NCBI GenBank assembly: GCA_016709865.1
Contig: JADJLX010000005.1
Location: 1,674,001-1,738,000 of the forward strand
Length of the DNA: 64,000 bases
Direction of reading: 5' to 3'
Source: Bacteroidales bacterium
GTDB lineage: Bacteria > Bacteroidota > Bacteroidia > Bacteroidales > VadinHA17
How positions within the stretch are numbered: the first letter of the stretch is position 1; every line of letters starts with the position of its first letter. Below are positions 46,725 through 55,248 of the stretch, one piece after another. Position numbers and translations under genes: made by a program. The notes under the pieces are model-generated. The model was given only the letters and a program-made list of their open reading frames with translations, was not told where the DNA came from and did no database searches.

Positions 46725-48101
46725 TCACCATTTGATTAGACTATCCACTCCTGCCTCTGAAGAGTTCATTCTTATTCTCCATTCAACAGGAAAGTAATTA
46801 TTAATTCTGTTTCCCAGGTTTTTAATGAAACCCAGATTCACCCCTCTGAAGGTTAAAAGTGTCCACCCTTTCGTCGAACCTGCAAGGGGGAAGGCATCCC
46901 GCCGCATATACGCAATTGCCTCATTCAGGCCAACCTCTGCAACTTCAAAAGCCTCATTCCTGATATGTTTTGACAAAGCAAGATCATGCGCTGGCAGGTA
47001 ATCATTTTTCTTCACCACAAATAATTTTGTACCCGGCATCACAACATTTAAATTCTGAAAAAGGTATGTATATTCATCTATATCGCAGGGGACAGAAAAC
47101 AGCTCCTCTCCCCATCTTAATAACCTCTCTTTTGAAAAAAGCGTGCTTCTTTCAACCACATCATAATCAATCTTTCCCGGTTTAAGCTCAGGCCTTATCT
47201 GACTCTTTGCCTTTACCATGTTATTCCTGGCTGTTTTCCTGATAACCGAAATGAAGAACCCTTCTCCCCTCGCCTTTCCCGGGTGAAACCCATACCCTGT
47301 AACACCCTGATAATCAATCTCTGTAATTTCCTTTAAATCAGAAATATCCAGCTTCACATTCTCAGCTTCATGTTTACCGGTAAGCCATTTGATATTCTCT
47401 TCGTTTTCACAGGGATTAAATGTACAGGTACTATAGATCAGCAGACCATTTTCCTTCAGAGATGGCCAGATATCCATCAGTATTCTCTTTTGTCTTTCTG
47501 CACAGTGGGCGGTATTCTCAACCGACCATTCTGAGACGGCGACTTCAGTCCTGAACATTCCCTCTCCTGAACATGGTGCATCTACAAGTATTATATCAAA
47601 ATAACCTGTAAGTCTGCCAAAGACAGCCGGATCGTTTTGAGTGACTATTGCATTTCCGGCGCCCCATTTTGTTATTGTTTCGGAAAGAATAACCGCCCTT
47701 GATCTGATTACATCATTGGTGATTAACAGGCTGCCAGTGCCAATCAGATCAGACAAATGAGTACTTTTTCCTCCAGGGGCACCGCAAAGGTCCAGCACTC
47801 TGATGTTCTCTGAAGATCCTGCAGCTTGCCTGACTGCCTGTTCGAGGAACATACTTGATGCCTCCTGCGGATAATAGCACCCTGAATGGAAAAGAGGATC
47901 AAGTGTGTATGATGGTCTGGAGGGAAGAAAATAGCCATTTTCGCACCAGGGAACAGATTCTCCGGTTAATGGTTTCTTATCCCACTTTGACGGATTTATT
48001 CGTATGCTTACCGGCGATGGCTCTTCCAATGCCTTCAGAAGAGACTCAGAATCAATATATTTCTGATTTGCAATTCTATTTTTAAATGCTTCCGGAAACA
48101 T
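46725..48101 (-). CDS. RsmF/NOL1-NOP2-family RNA cytosine-C5 methyltransferase
   Basis: Adds a methyl group to carbon 5 of a cytosine in rRNA or tRNA. The catalytic domain has LDLCGAPGGKSTHLSDLIG (SAM), ILVDAPCSGEGMFR (motif IV Cys) and YSTCTFNPCENEENI (motif VI Cys nucleophile); the C-terminal third is an RsmF-like RNA-binding region ending with a PUA-type WRIRM segment. It has 458 residues, as in RsmF/YebU. Target base not assigned. The sulfatase maturase starts 4 bp downstream. Confidence 0.9.
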   Translation of the reverse strand: MFPEAFKNRIANQKYIDSESLLKALEEPSPVSIRINPSKWDKKPLTGESVPWCENGYFLPSRPSYTLDPLFHSGCYYPQEASSMFLEQAVRQAAGSSENIRVLDLCGAPGGKSTHLSDLIGTGSLLITNDVIRSRAVILSETITKWGAGNAIVTQNDPAVFGRLTGYFDIILVDAPCSGEGMFRTEVAVSEWSVENTAHCAERQKRILMDIWPSLKENGLLIYSTCTFNPCENEENIKWLTGKHEAENVKLDISDLKEITEIDYQGVTGYGFHPGKARGEGFFISVIRKTARNNMVKAKSQIRPELKPGKIDYDVVERSTLFSKERLLRWGEELFSVPCDIDEYTYLFQNLNVVMPGTKLFVVKKNDYLPAHDLALSKHIRNEAFEVAEVGLNEAIAYMRRDAFPLAGSTKGWTLLTFRGVNLGFIKNLGNRINNYFPVEWRIRMNSSEAGVDSLIKW

Positions 48102-48131
48102 AAATCTTATAAAATGCCAAAGTTAAAAACA

Positions 48132-48240
48132 GTTACACAGAGAGACACTGAGGAGACACAGAGAGACACTGAGAAACCAAAAGCCAGTTTCTGTATTTGC
48201 TCTGTGTAACTCTGTGATTCTCTGTGCAACTCTGTGTAAC
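48132..48240. repeat. CACAGAG-type inverted repeat, long
   Basis: GTTACACAGAG opens the element and CTCTGTGTAAC closes it (exact complements). Inside, units GACACTGAGG, GACACAGAG, GACACTGAG face CTCTGTGTAAC, TCTGTGATTC, TCTGTGCAAC. It lies upstream of the RsmF-like gene and after GH51, both on the minus strand. Confidence 0.8.
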
Positions 48241-48284
48241 AAAAAATTCAAATATTAAGAACTCCAGATCTATTAATGAATTTT

Positions 48285-50645
48285 CTATTTTGTTATTAAA
48301 GGAATCCGAAAAATTGTGATACTTGCCGGACCAACCTTAAGCTTATTGCTGAATGCTAGAGGTTCCGGTCCTTCGATAACAACCACAGGTTCCCTTCCCG
48401 GTTCGTTTGTAGACATATCGTCGGGGGCTGTAACTCTCCAGATCTCAGCACCGGATGATAATGTGCTTCCTGTTACATTAAGAGGGAAATCAACCGGTTC
48501 CCAGGTTGGATTAATAACAGACACTGTTAATGTGTCGCCACCTGTTGTAAGTGTAGCGCCGATATCAAGAGGACGAAGATCACCGCGGATCTCAACAGGA
48601 ATGAATCCGAACTTGGCGCGATAAAGTTTTAATACCTGTCCTGTTGCATCAAAAACAGAATGTGTGGTATTAGTCTTTATACAACCTATTACATTGACAG
48701 TCTGGGCATAATTGGCCATATAAATTATGTCGGAGCTTTTAGAATATTCATTTATACCTGCAGCAATTCCCATAGCATCCCTGAAGAAATATCTGGTTCC
48801 GAGTTCGCCATAAATATGCGGACCATACCAGTAATTCCATTCATCCATACAAATCCTTATATCTTTTCCCTTAAGGGCAGGTATCGTATTCCTGTATTCC
48901 CTGTGAGCCACGGCTTTCTCCCTGATGGCATCAGGAATCTGCTTAACATGAGTCATAAGTCCGCCGCCATGATAATCCTGCTTATAAAAATGCTCGCTTA
49001 TATAATCCATTTTGTCTGAGCAGTTTGCGAGCACCATTTTATCCCAGTCGCCTAGGTCGCCAACAGCTATCAGCTTTATTGAAGGATCAACAGATCTCAT
49101 CCTGTCGGCAAATTCATTGTTCTTCGCTACAAACTGTTCTGTCGACATGTGCCCAAGCTGCCAGTCGCCATACATCTCGTTTCCTATTGACCACCATTTA
49201 ACACCCCATGGCTTATCATGACCATTTGATGCCCTTAGTTTACCCATCGGTGTATTAACATCCCCATTCGTGTACTGGACTTCTGCCATGGCTTCGTCTG
49301 AGTTACCCAGACCTGCATTCACCGCAATATATGCCTCAGTGTTAAGCAGTTCACAGAATTTCATGAATTCATGTATACCCACATCATTTGCTTCCACACC
49401 CTGCCAGGCCGGATTCTTTCTCGGAGGTCTTTTATCCCTGTCGCCGATACCATCGCGCCAGTTATATCCGCTTACAAAATTACCTCCCGGCCAGCGATAA
49501 ACAGGTGAGTAGAGTTCACGAAGCAGAGTAAGAACGTCGGGTCTGAATCCTTCAATATTATCTGAAGGCATAAGTGAAACAGTACCAACCCAGAGTTTTC
49601 CGGTGCCGATCGGCTCAACTGATAAAACTGCATCGTGTACAAGAGTAGTTGATTTAAAGCTAATCGGATAGGTAGCATATTTATTTGTAAGACCTGTCAG
49701 ATCTACAGTCTCAGTTTTATCAGCCCACTTAAGAGTAACAACAGCTTTTTGAATTCCTGAAGTTGCCTTAAGTACAATTCTTCCCGTATAATCAAGGTTT
49801 TCCTTCAATCCAAGATTCTCCTGGATAAGTATTGCTTTTTTCTCACCGGCTGATTCAAGAACAGGGGTCTGAGATCCGGTAAATGGCTCTCTGGTCTCCA
49901 TCGAAACCAATGATTGCTCACCGCCGATCCTCCAGGCTGACTCCCTGGTGCCTGGAACATACCAGAATTTACGGTCTTCAAGCATTTCAGCCCAGATACC
50001 ACCGTAGATGCAACGTCCTAGATGCTCAATAAACTGTCCGTAGATATAAACAGGCATTGGTTCAGCTTTAACACCTGTATTTATTTTAACATCGGTTGCG
50101 ATCTTTTCCGAGGAAATAAGCTCCATTTTCATATCATCAAACCAGGCTCTGCCTTTGCCATTTCTCTCCACATCAAGAACGCACGCAATTGTAACACAAT
50201 CGTTATTACCGGTTTCAAACTCGTATGATACCTGAGTCCAGTCATTTGTACCGGATAATCCGGTTGGTTCTACCTTCAGACCTTCAAGCCTGAAACCTGC
50301 CCCTTTATTATTAGCCGATAAAATGTTCTCTGTTTTTACCCAGCCTGAAAAACGATATTTCGACCATGGTTTAAGCAGGACCTTTGTGCTCCAGCGCCCG
50401 GATGCCATTCTGCCGGCATCTATAAAAAGACTCTTGGTTCCTGAATGAGCCACATTATCGTAGAAATGAATAACATTTCTGGCCCTGGCATCAAAGGTCC
50501 ATCCTTTTACAACCGAACCTTCAGTAATTTCGGCTGATGGATTCTGAATTACACCAATTTCAACAGATTGGTTAGAAGCATTTTTACCGGTGCACCCATA
50601 GAAAAGAATTGTTGCTGCTGAGAAAATGAAAAGGAGTTTTTTCAT
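48285..50645 (-). CDS. Alpha-L-arabinofuranosidase, GH51, with N-terminal carbohydrate-binding domain
   Basis: A 786-residue lipoprotein enzyme (FYGCTGK) releasing arabinofuranose from arabinoxylan or arabinan. Residues about 30-185 form a CBM4/9-like beta sandwich (VIQNPSAEI start, ending WFDDMKMEL). The GH51 barrel begins YGQFIEHLGRCIYGGIWAEM; acid/base E490 is in VKWWSIGNEMYG and nucleophile E602 in IRICMDEWNYWYG, then a beta domain. It lies in the degradative region with GH2, GH27, GH3 and the esterase. Confident. Confidence 0.93.
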   Translation of the reverse strand: MKKLLFIFSAATILFYGCTGKNASNQSVEIGVIQNPSAEITEGSVVKGWTFDARARNVIHFYDNVAHSGTKSLFIDAGRMASGRWSTKVLLKPWSKYRFSGWVKTENILSANNKGAGFRLEGLKVEPTGLSGTNDWTQVSYEFETGNNDCVTIACVLDVERNGKGRAWFDDMKMELISSEKIATDVKINTGVKAEPMPVYIYGQFIEHLGRCIYGGIWAEMLEDRKFWYVPGTRESAWRIGGEQSLVSMETREPFTGSQTPVLESAGEKKAILIQENLGLKENLDYTGRIVLKATSGIQKAVVTLKWADKTETVDLTGLTNKYATYPISFKSTTLVHDAVLSVEPIGTGKLWVGTVSLMPSDNIEGFRPDVLTLLRELYSPVYRWPGGNFVSGYNWRDGIGDRDKRPPRKNPAWQGVEANDVGIHEFMKFCELLNTEAYIAVNAGLGNSDEAMAEVQYTNGDVNTPMGKLRASNGHDKPWGVKWWSIGNEMYGDWQLGHMSTEQFVAKNNEFADRMRSVDPSIKLIAVGDLGDWDKMVLANCSDKMDYISEHFYKQDYHGGGLMTHVKQIPDAIREKAVAHREYRNTIPALKGKDIRICMDEWNYWYGPHIYGELGTRYFFRDAMGIAAGINEYSKSSDIIYMANYAQTVNVIGCIKTNTTHSVFDATGQVLKLYRAKFGFIPVEIRGDLRPLDIGATLTTGGDTLTVSVINPTWEPVDFPLNVTGSTLSSGAEIWRVTAPDDMSTNEPGREPVVVIEGPEPLAFSNKLKVGPASITIFRIPLITK

Positions 50646-50767
50646 AATGGTTCAGGTTTTCAGTTTTATAATAGTATTATGAAATAATACGTGTAAATCT
50701 TACACTTATTTAATATACTAAGATAAGAATTCTTTATTTTCCTATGCCCTATGGGCAATAAAATCGG

Positions 50768-52237
50768 TTATGGAATAATTTCTTCCTCTTTCACCTGATT
50801 TTTTGAAAATCTTCTCCAGAGATAGAACACCGGTATCCCCAACAATACAATTCCCAGTCCGGGGAAGGTATAGTTAGGTTTATAGATCAGAAGAATGACC
50901 ATAATTGCAAAAGTTGTAAGTATGTACAATGCCGGAATAACAGGGTATCCAAAAGCCTTATAGGGCCGAGGGATATCCGGTCTTTTCTTCCTGAGAATAA
51001 AGATCGCAAGGATAGTAAGTGTAAAGAAAAGCAGCACTGCAAATATTACATAATCGAGCAGATTCCCATATGTTCCTGAAAGACATAATAATACTGACCA
51101 AACACCCTGAACAATTAGTGCAAATGCAGGAACTCCTTTATTATTAAGGCTCCCTACCTTTTTAAAGAAAAGTCCGTCTTTTGCCATTGCATAATAGACT
51201 CTTGGTCCGGCAAGTATCATTATATGGTTACAGCCAAAGGTGCTGATCATAATAAACACCGCCATAATGATTGCAGCATAATCGCCCACAATCACACTCA
51301 TAACAGATGTAGCTACCCTGTCGTCGGTTGCATATTGTATACCACGAGAGACGGCATCAATTCCATCGGGAGAACCATGAAGCGGCAGTATTCTGATATA
51401 AACCAGATTTGCAACAAGGTAGAGGGAAGAGACCAGAAGAGTTCCAAACAGAAGACTTAATGGGACATTCCTTTTCGGATTTATCACTTCTCCGGAGATG
51501 TAAGTAATGTTATACCAGGCATCAGCTGAAAACAATGAACCCACAAGAGCAGTCCCGATTGCTGCGATCAGAGCGAATCCTGCTATTGGAATTATCTGAT
51601 TTCCCTCACCGATTTTCGATGCCTGCCAGAAAACTTCTTTATTCACATCAAAAGAGGTAATGCCCTTTGTCACAAGCAGACCTACTACTATAAAACCAAG
51701 AAGTGCGATTACTTTTGTAGATGAGAAAATATTCAGAACAATCTTGCCTGTAACAATACCTCTGGTATTCAGCCATGTTAGAAAAGCAATCATTGCGATG
51801 GCGACGAACTGAGTGGAGGTAATATTTAATGAACCAATAGATAAAAGTATATTACTTTCTGATATCCATGGGAATATAACACCACTAAATTTCGCAAATC
51901 CGACTGCAACAGCAGCAATCGAACCACACTGGATTACAAGAAAAGTTGTCCAGCCAAAAAGGAATCCAATCAACGGGTGATAAGACTCTCTGAGATAGAC
52001 ATATTGACCTCCTACACTTGGCATCATGGCAGCCAGTTCTCCATAACTCAAAGCACCAATGATTGTAATTAGTCCGGTTATAAGCCACACCATCATAAGC
52101 CAGCCGGGAGACCCGACACTTCTGGCAATATCAGCACTTACTATAAAAATTCCAGACCCGATCATTGCGCCTGCAACCATAGATATCCCATCAAAAAGAT
52201 TTACACGGGTCTGAAGAAAGTGCTTTTCCTGCGACAT
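50768..52237 (-). CDS. APC-family amino acid permease
   Basis: A 489-residue inner-membrane transporter of the amino acid-polyamine-organocation family with about 12 helices. The signature MVAGAMIGSGIFIVSADIAR starts helix 1; LSYGELAAMMPSVGGQYVYL and ILRKKRPDIPRPYKAFGYPV are typical. Substrate unknown; the family includes exchangers. It is on the minus strand between GH51 and divergent GH27; the 197-bp gap before GH27 is AT-rich with no gene or repeat seen. Confidence 0.92.
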   Translation of the reverse strand: MSQEKHFLQTRVNLFDGISMVAGAMIGSGIFIVSADIARSVGSPGWLMMVWLITGLITIIGALSYGELAAMMPSVGGQYVYLRESYHPLIGFLFGWTTFLVIQCGSIAAVAVGFAKFSGVIFPWISESNILLSIGSLNITSTQFVAIAMIAFLTWLNTRGIVTGKIVLNIFSSTKVIALLGFIVVGLLVTKGITSFDVNKEVFWQASKIGEGNQIIPIAGFALIAAIGTALVGSLFSADAWYNITYISGEVINPKRNVPLSLLFGTLLVSSLYLVANLVYIRILPLHGSPDGIDAVSRGIQYATDDRVATSVMSVIVGDYAAIIMAVFIMISTFGCNHIMILAGPRVYYAMAKDGLFFKKVGSLNNKGVPAFALIVQGVWSVLLCLSGTYGNLLDYVIFAVLLFFTLTILAIFILRKKRPDIPRPYKAFGYPVIPALYILTTFAIMVILLIYKPNYTFPGLGIVLLGIPVFYLWRRFSKNQVKEEEIIP

Positions 52238-52434
52238 ATTTTAAGTGTTAAGTGCTAACAAAAATAATTAAACAAATGAGAAATCTGCATTTTGCTGATT
52301 TTAAATAATAATTGAACAAACAGGGAATTTTATTGAATTTAAATTGTCTAACTTAAAGGATAAATTTTTAAACTTAACTAAAGTCCAGAATTCATATAAT
52401 TAAACCCGTTTTGTTTTATTAAAAATTTAATAAC

Positions 52435-53772
52435 ATGAAAAAATTAGTCTTTTTTGCAGCAGTACTTTTCCTATTTGCCAGTGCTGCAGCACAGAAATTT
52501 GAAAAACTTGCAAAAACTCCGCCGATGGGCTGGAACAGCTGGAATAAGTATGGCTGTAATGTCAGCGAGGCTCTCATTATGCAGATGGCTGATGTAATGG
52601 TGAGTTCCGGAATGAAGGATGCAGGTTATGAATACATTGTGATTGACGACTGCTGGCAGATCTCACGCGATGAAAATGGCGAGATTGTACCTGATAAAGA
52701 GAGGTTCCCGCACGGGATGAAGTATGTTGCCGATTATGTACATTCGAAAGGACTTAAATTCGGCATCTATTCAAGTGCTGGCACAGTAACCTGCCAGCGT
52801 CGTCCCGGAGGTTTCGGATACGAATACCAGGATGCCCGTACATATGCCAGATACGGTGTTGATTATCTTAAGTACGACTGGTGCGGATCAACATCGCAGG
52901 ATGCTAGGTCCACTTATACAAACATGAGAAACGCTCTCTACAAAGCGGGCCGACCCATTGTGTTCAGCATATGTGAATGGGGACAGAGCAAACCCTGGGA
53001 ATGGGCAGGTGATGTGGGTCACTTATGGAGAACAACAGGTGATATCAGCGACAACTGGAACAGTATGATCGGCATTTTCAGACAACAGAAAGAGCTGGCT
53101 AGATATGCAGGACCTTACAAATGGAATGATCCTGATATGCTTGAAGTTGGAAACGGCGGTATGACAAATGAAGAATACAAAACCCACTTTGCCCTGTGGT
53201 GCATGCTGGCTTCTCCTCTGATGGCAGGTAATGATCTTGCCACAATGACTCCGGAAACTAAAGCCATCCTCATGAATAAGGAGCTGATTGCTATTAATCA
53301 GGACACCCTTGGCAGACAGGCAACAATCTACCGCGATAATGGCGATTATCAGATCTGGGTTAAAACCCTCTCAAACAATGAAAAAGCAGTTTGCCTGCTC
53401 AATACCAGTGATGAAAAGAAAAGTGTACTTGTAGATTTCTCCCTGCTTGCATCAATCAGAACCTTCGGCAGAGGATTTGGCGGACCAGGCGGTATGCCGG
53501 GAGCACCGGGCGCTCCACCAGTAGGAGCACCGGGAGCAGGAGCTGCCAGACCTGCAACAGCAGGAGCCCCAGCAACAGGTGCAGCACCTGCAGCAGCAGC
53601 ACCCCCTGCAGGCTTTGCAGGAATGGGCCCCCGCGGCGGACCAGCTCCCAAACTAGAAGATTATATTGTAAGGGATCTGTGGGACCACAAAGATCTGGTT
53701 CTGAAGGAGGCATCTGTTTATGTTGATATGCTGCCTCATTCAGTAAAAGTCTACCGGTTTATTAAAAAATAA
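52435..53772 (+). CDS. Alpha-galactosidase GH27 with Gly/Pro/Ala-rich insert
   Basis: Removes alpha-linked galactose; 445 residues with signal peptide (FFAAVLFLFASAAAQ). The barrel starts KTPPMGWNSWNKYGCNVSE; nucleophile D148 is in DYLKYDWCG and acid/base D203 in RTTGDISDNWN. The C-terminal beta domain is interrupted at residues about 345-405 by a low-complexity stretch of Gly, Pro and Ala (GGPGGMPGAPGAPP, later GAAPAAAAPP), then continues LEDYIVRDLWDHKDLVLKE. The insert is GC-rich (about 53470-53655), unlike surrounding DNA. The esterase gene follows 41 bp downstream, so they are probably co-transcribed. Confidence 0.93.
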   Translation: MKKLVFFAAVLFLFASAAAQKFEKLAKTPPMGWNSWNKYGCNVSEALIMQMADVMVSSGMKDAGYEYIVIDDCWQISRDENGEIVPDKERFPHGMKYVADYVHSKGLKFGIYSSAGTVTCQRRPGGFGYEYQDARTYARYGVDYLKYDWCGSTSQDARSTYTNMRNALYKAGRPIVFSICEWGQSKPWEWAGDVGHLWRTTGDISDNWNSMIGIFRQQKELARYAGPYKWNDPDMLEVGNGGMTNEEYKTHFALWCMLASPLMAGNDLATMTPETKAILMNKELIAINQDTLGRQATIYRDNGDYQIWVKTLSNNEKAVCLLNTSDEKKSVLVDFSLLASIRTFGRGFGGPGGMPGAPGAPPVGAPGAGAARPATAGAPATGAAPAAAAPPAGFAGMGPRGGPAPKLEDYIVRDLWDHKDLVLKEASVYVDMLPHSVKVYRFIKK

Positions 53773-53813
53773 TTCGATAAATTAGGAGCAATAATTATTA
53801 ATTCATTTCTGCT

Positions 53814-55106
53814 ATGAAAAACAAAATCTTATCGCTGCTTCTGCAGTGTGTATTATTATTCACTTTTTCAGTAACTGCTTTAGCACAATCAAATACCGGA
53901 TTGATTAAAGTAATTATTGCTCCTGATCATAAAGACTGGACATATAAAATAAACGAACAGGCTAAGTTTTCTGTTCAGGTACTTCAGTACGGAAACCTTG
54001 TAGAGAATGTTACAATTGATTATGAAACTGGTCCTGAGGCACTTCCTGACGTAAAAAAGGAGGGTGTCGTATTAAAAACCGGAAAAACTGAGTTCACCGG
54101 AACCATGAAAGTACCGGGATTCTACAGGGTAAGAGTATGGGCAGTTGTTGACGGGAGACGATATGAGGGACTTGCTACAGCAGGATTCGAACCTGAAAAG
54201 ATTCAACCAACTGTTAAAGATCCGGCTGACTTTGATACTTTCTGGACAAATGCTATTGCAGAGGCCAGAAAAATCAATCTTGATCCGAAGATTACGCTGT
54301 TACCGGAGAAGTGCACCAGCGATGTAAATGTATATCATATCAGTTTCCAGAATGAGATAAACGGATCGAGAATATATGGTATGCTTGCAATGCCAAAAGC
54401 ACCAGGAAAATACCCGTCTATTCTTAAAGTCCCTGGTGCAGGCATCCGTGCTTACTCAGGTGATACAAGATTAGCATCTCTTGGATTTATAGTGCTTGAC
54501 ATAGGTATTCATGGAATTCCTGTCAATCTCGATCCGCAGGTTTATACAGATCTGGCAGGAGGAGCTCTCTATGCTTATAACACTGTAAAAATGAATGACC
54601 GTAACACTCACTACTATAAAAGAGTATACCTTGGATGTGTCAGGGCGGTTGACTTTCTTGTTTCTCTTCCTGAATACAATGGAAAGGATATTGCTGTTAC
54701 AGGTGGGAGTCAGGGAGGAGCGTTAACAATTGTTACAGCCGGACTTGATAAAAGAATAAAATTCGCAGCAGCACTCTATCCTGCACTTTGCGATCATACC
54801 GGATATTTAAATAACCGCGCCGGAGGCTGGCCGCACTATTTTAAAAATACTCAGCCTAAACCCAATGAAGTTGAGACTCTCGGCTACTTTGATGTGGTGA
54901 ATTTTGCCAGAAGGGTTACTGCTCCCGGTTATTATACCTGGGGATATAACGACCTGACATGTCCGCCTACTTCTATGTATTCGGCTTATAATGTCATTAC
55001 AGCTCCAAAGCAACTTGCTCTGTTTCTCGAAACAGGTCACTGGCAGTTTCCTGAAGAGACTGAAGCATTAAACAACTGGCTCGTAAAACAACTGAAAGGC
55101 CAGTAA
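53814..55106 (+). CDS. Acetyl xylan esterase-like alpha/beta hydrolase
   Basis: A 430-residue exported esterase (signal ends VTALAQ) related to acetyl xylan esterase / cephalosporin C deacetylase. Residues about 30-130 are a beta domain; the hydrolase starts DPADFDTFWTNAIAEARK. The nucleophile S299 lies in VTGGSQGGALTIV, the Asp in WGYNDLTCPP, and the His in LETGHWQFPEE. Probably removes acetyl groups from hemicellulose. It follows GH27 and ends before a CACAAAG-type repeat facing convergent GH3. Confidence 0.9.
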   Translation: MKNKILSLLLQCVLLFTFSVTALAQSNTGLIKVIIAPDHKDWTYKINEQAKFSVQVLQYGNLVENVTIDYETGPEALPDVKKEGVVLKTGKTEFTGTMKVPGFYRVRVWAVVDGRRYEGLATAGFEPEKIQPTVKDPADFDTFWTNAIAEARKINLDPKITLLPEKCTSDVNVYHISFQNEINGSRIYGMLAMPKAPGKYPSILKVPGAGIRAYSGDTRLASLGFIVLDIGIHGIPVNLDPQVYTDLAGGALYAYNTVKMNDRNTHYYKRVYLGCVRAVDFLVSLPEYNGKDIAVTGGSQGGALTIVTAGLDKRIKFAAALYPALCDHTGYLNNRAGGWPHYFKNTQPKPNEVETLGYFDVVNFARRVTAPGYYTWGYNDLTCPPTSMYSAYNVITAPKQLALFLETGHWQFPEETEALNNWLVKQLKGQ

Positions 55107-55120
55107 GAACTAAATCCATT

Positions 55121-55239
55121 TTAACCACAAAGTACACAAAGGATACTCAAAGAACACAAAGGGAGGCATTGTATTTCAGGTCTTTGTGACCTTTGTGTAT
55201 CCCGATAGCTATCGGGACCTTAGTGCCCTTTGTGGTTAA
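55121..55239. repeat. CACAAAG-type inverted repeat with an inserted 18-bp palindrome
   Basis: Ends TTAACCACAAAG and CTTTGTGGTTAA are exact complements. Inside the right arm is TCCCGATAGCTATCGGGA (55200-55217), a perfect palindrome missing from the left arm. It fills the gap between convergent esterase and GH3 genes. Confidence 0.8.
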
Positions 55240-55248
55240 TGGATTTGA

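Noticed and set aside
52238..52434. Regulatory RNA or gene between the permease and GH27
   Set aside because: AT-rich sequence without a stable hairpin, consensus promoter box or open frame.
53349..53713. Minus-strand frames of 85-100 residues opposite the GH27 insert
   Set aside because: They arise from GC-rich low-complexity DNA lacking stops; no start context or family features.
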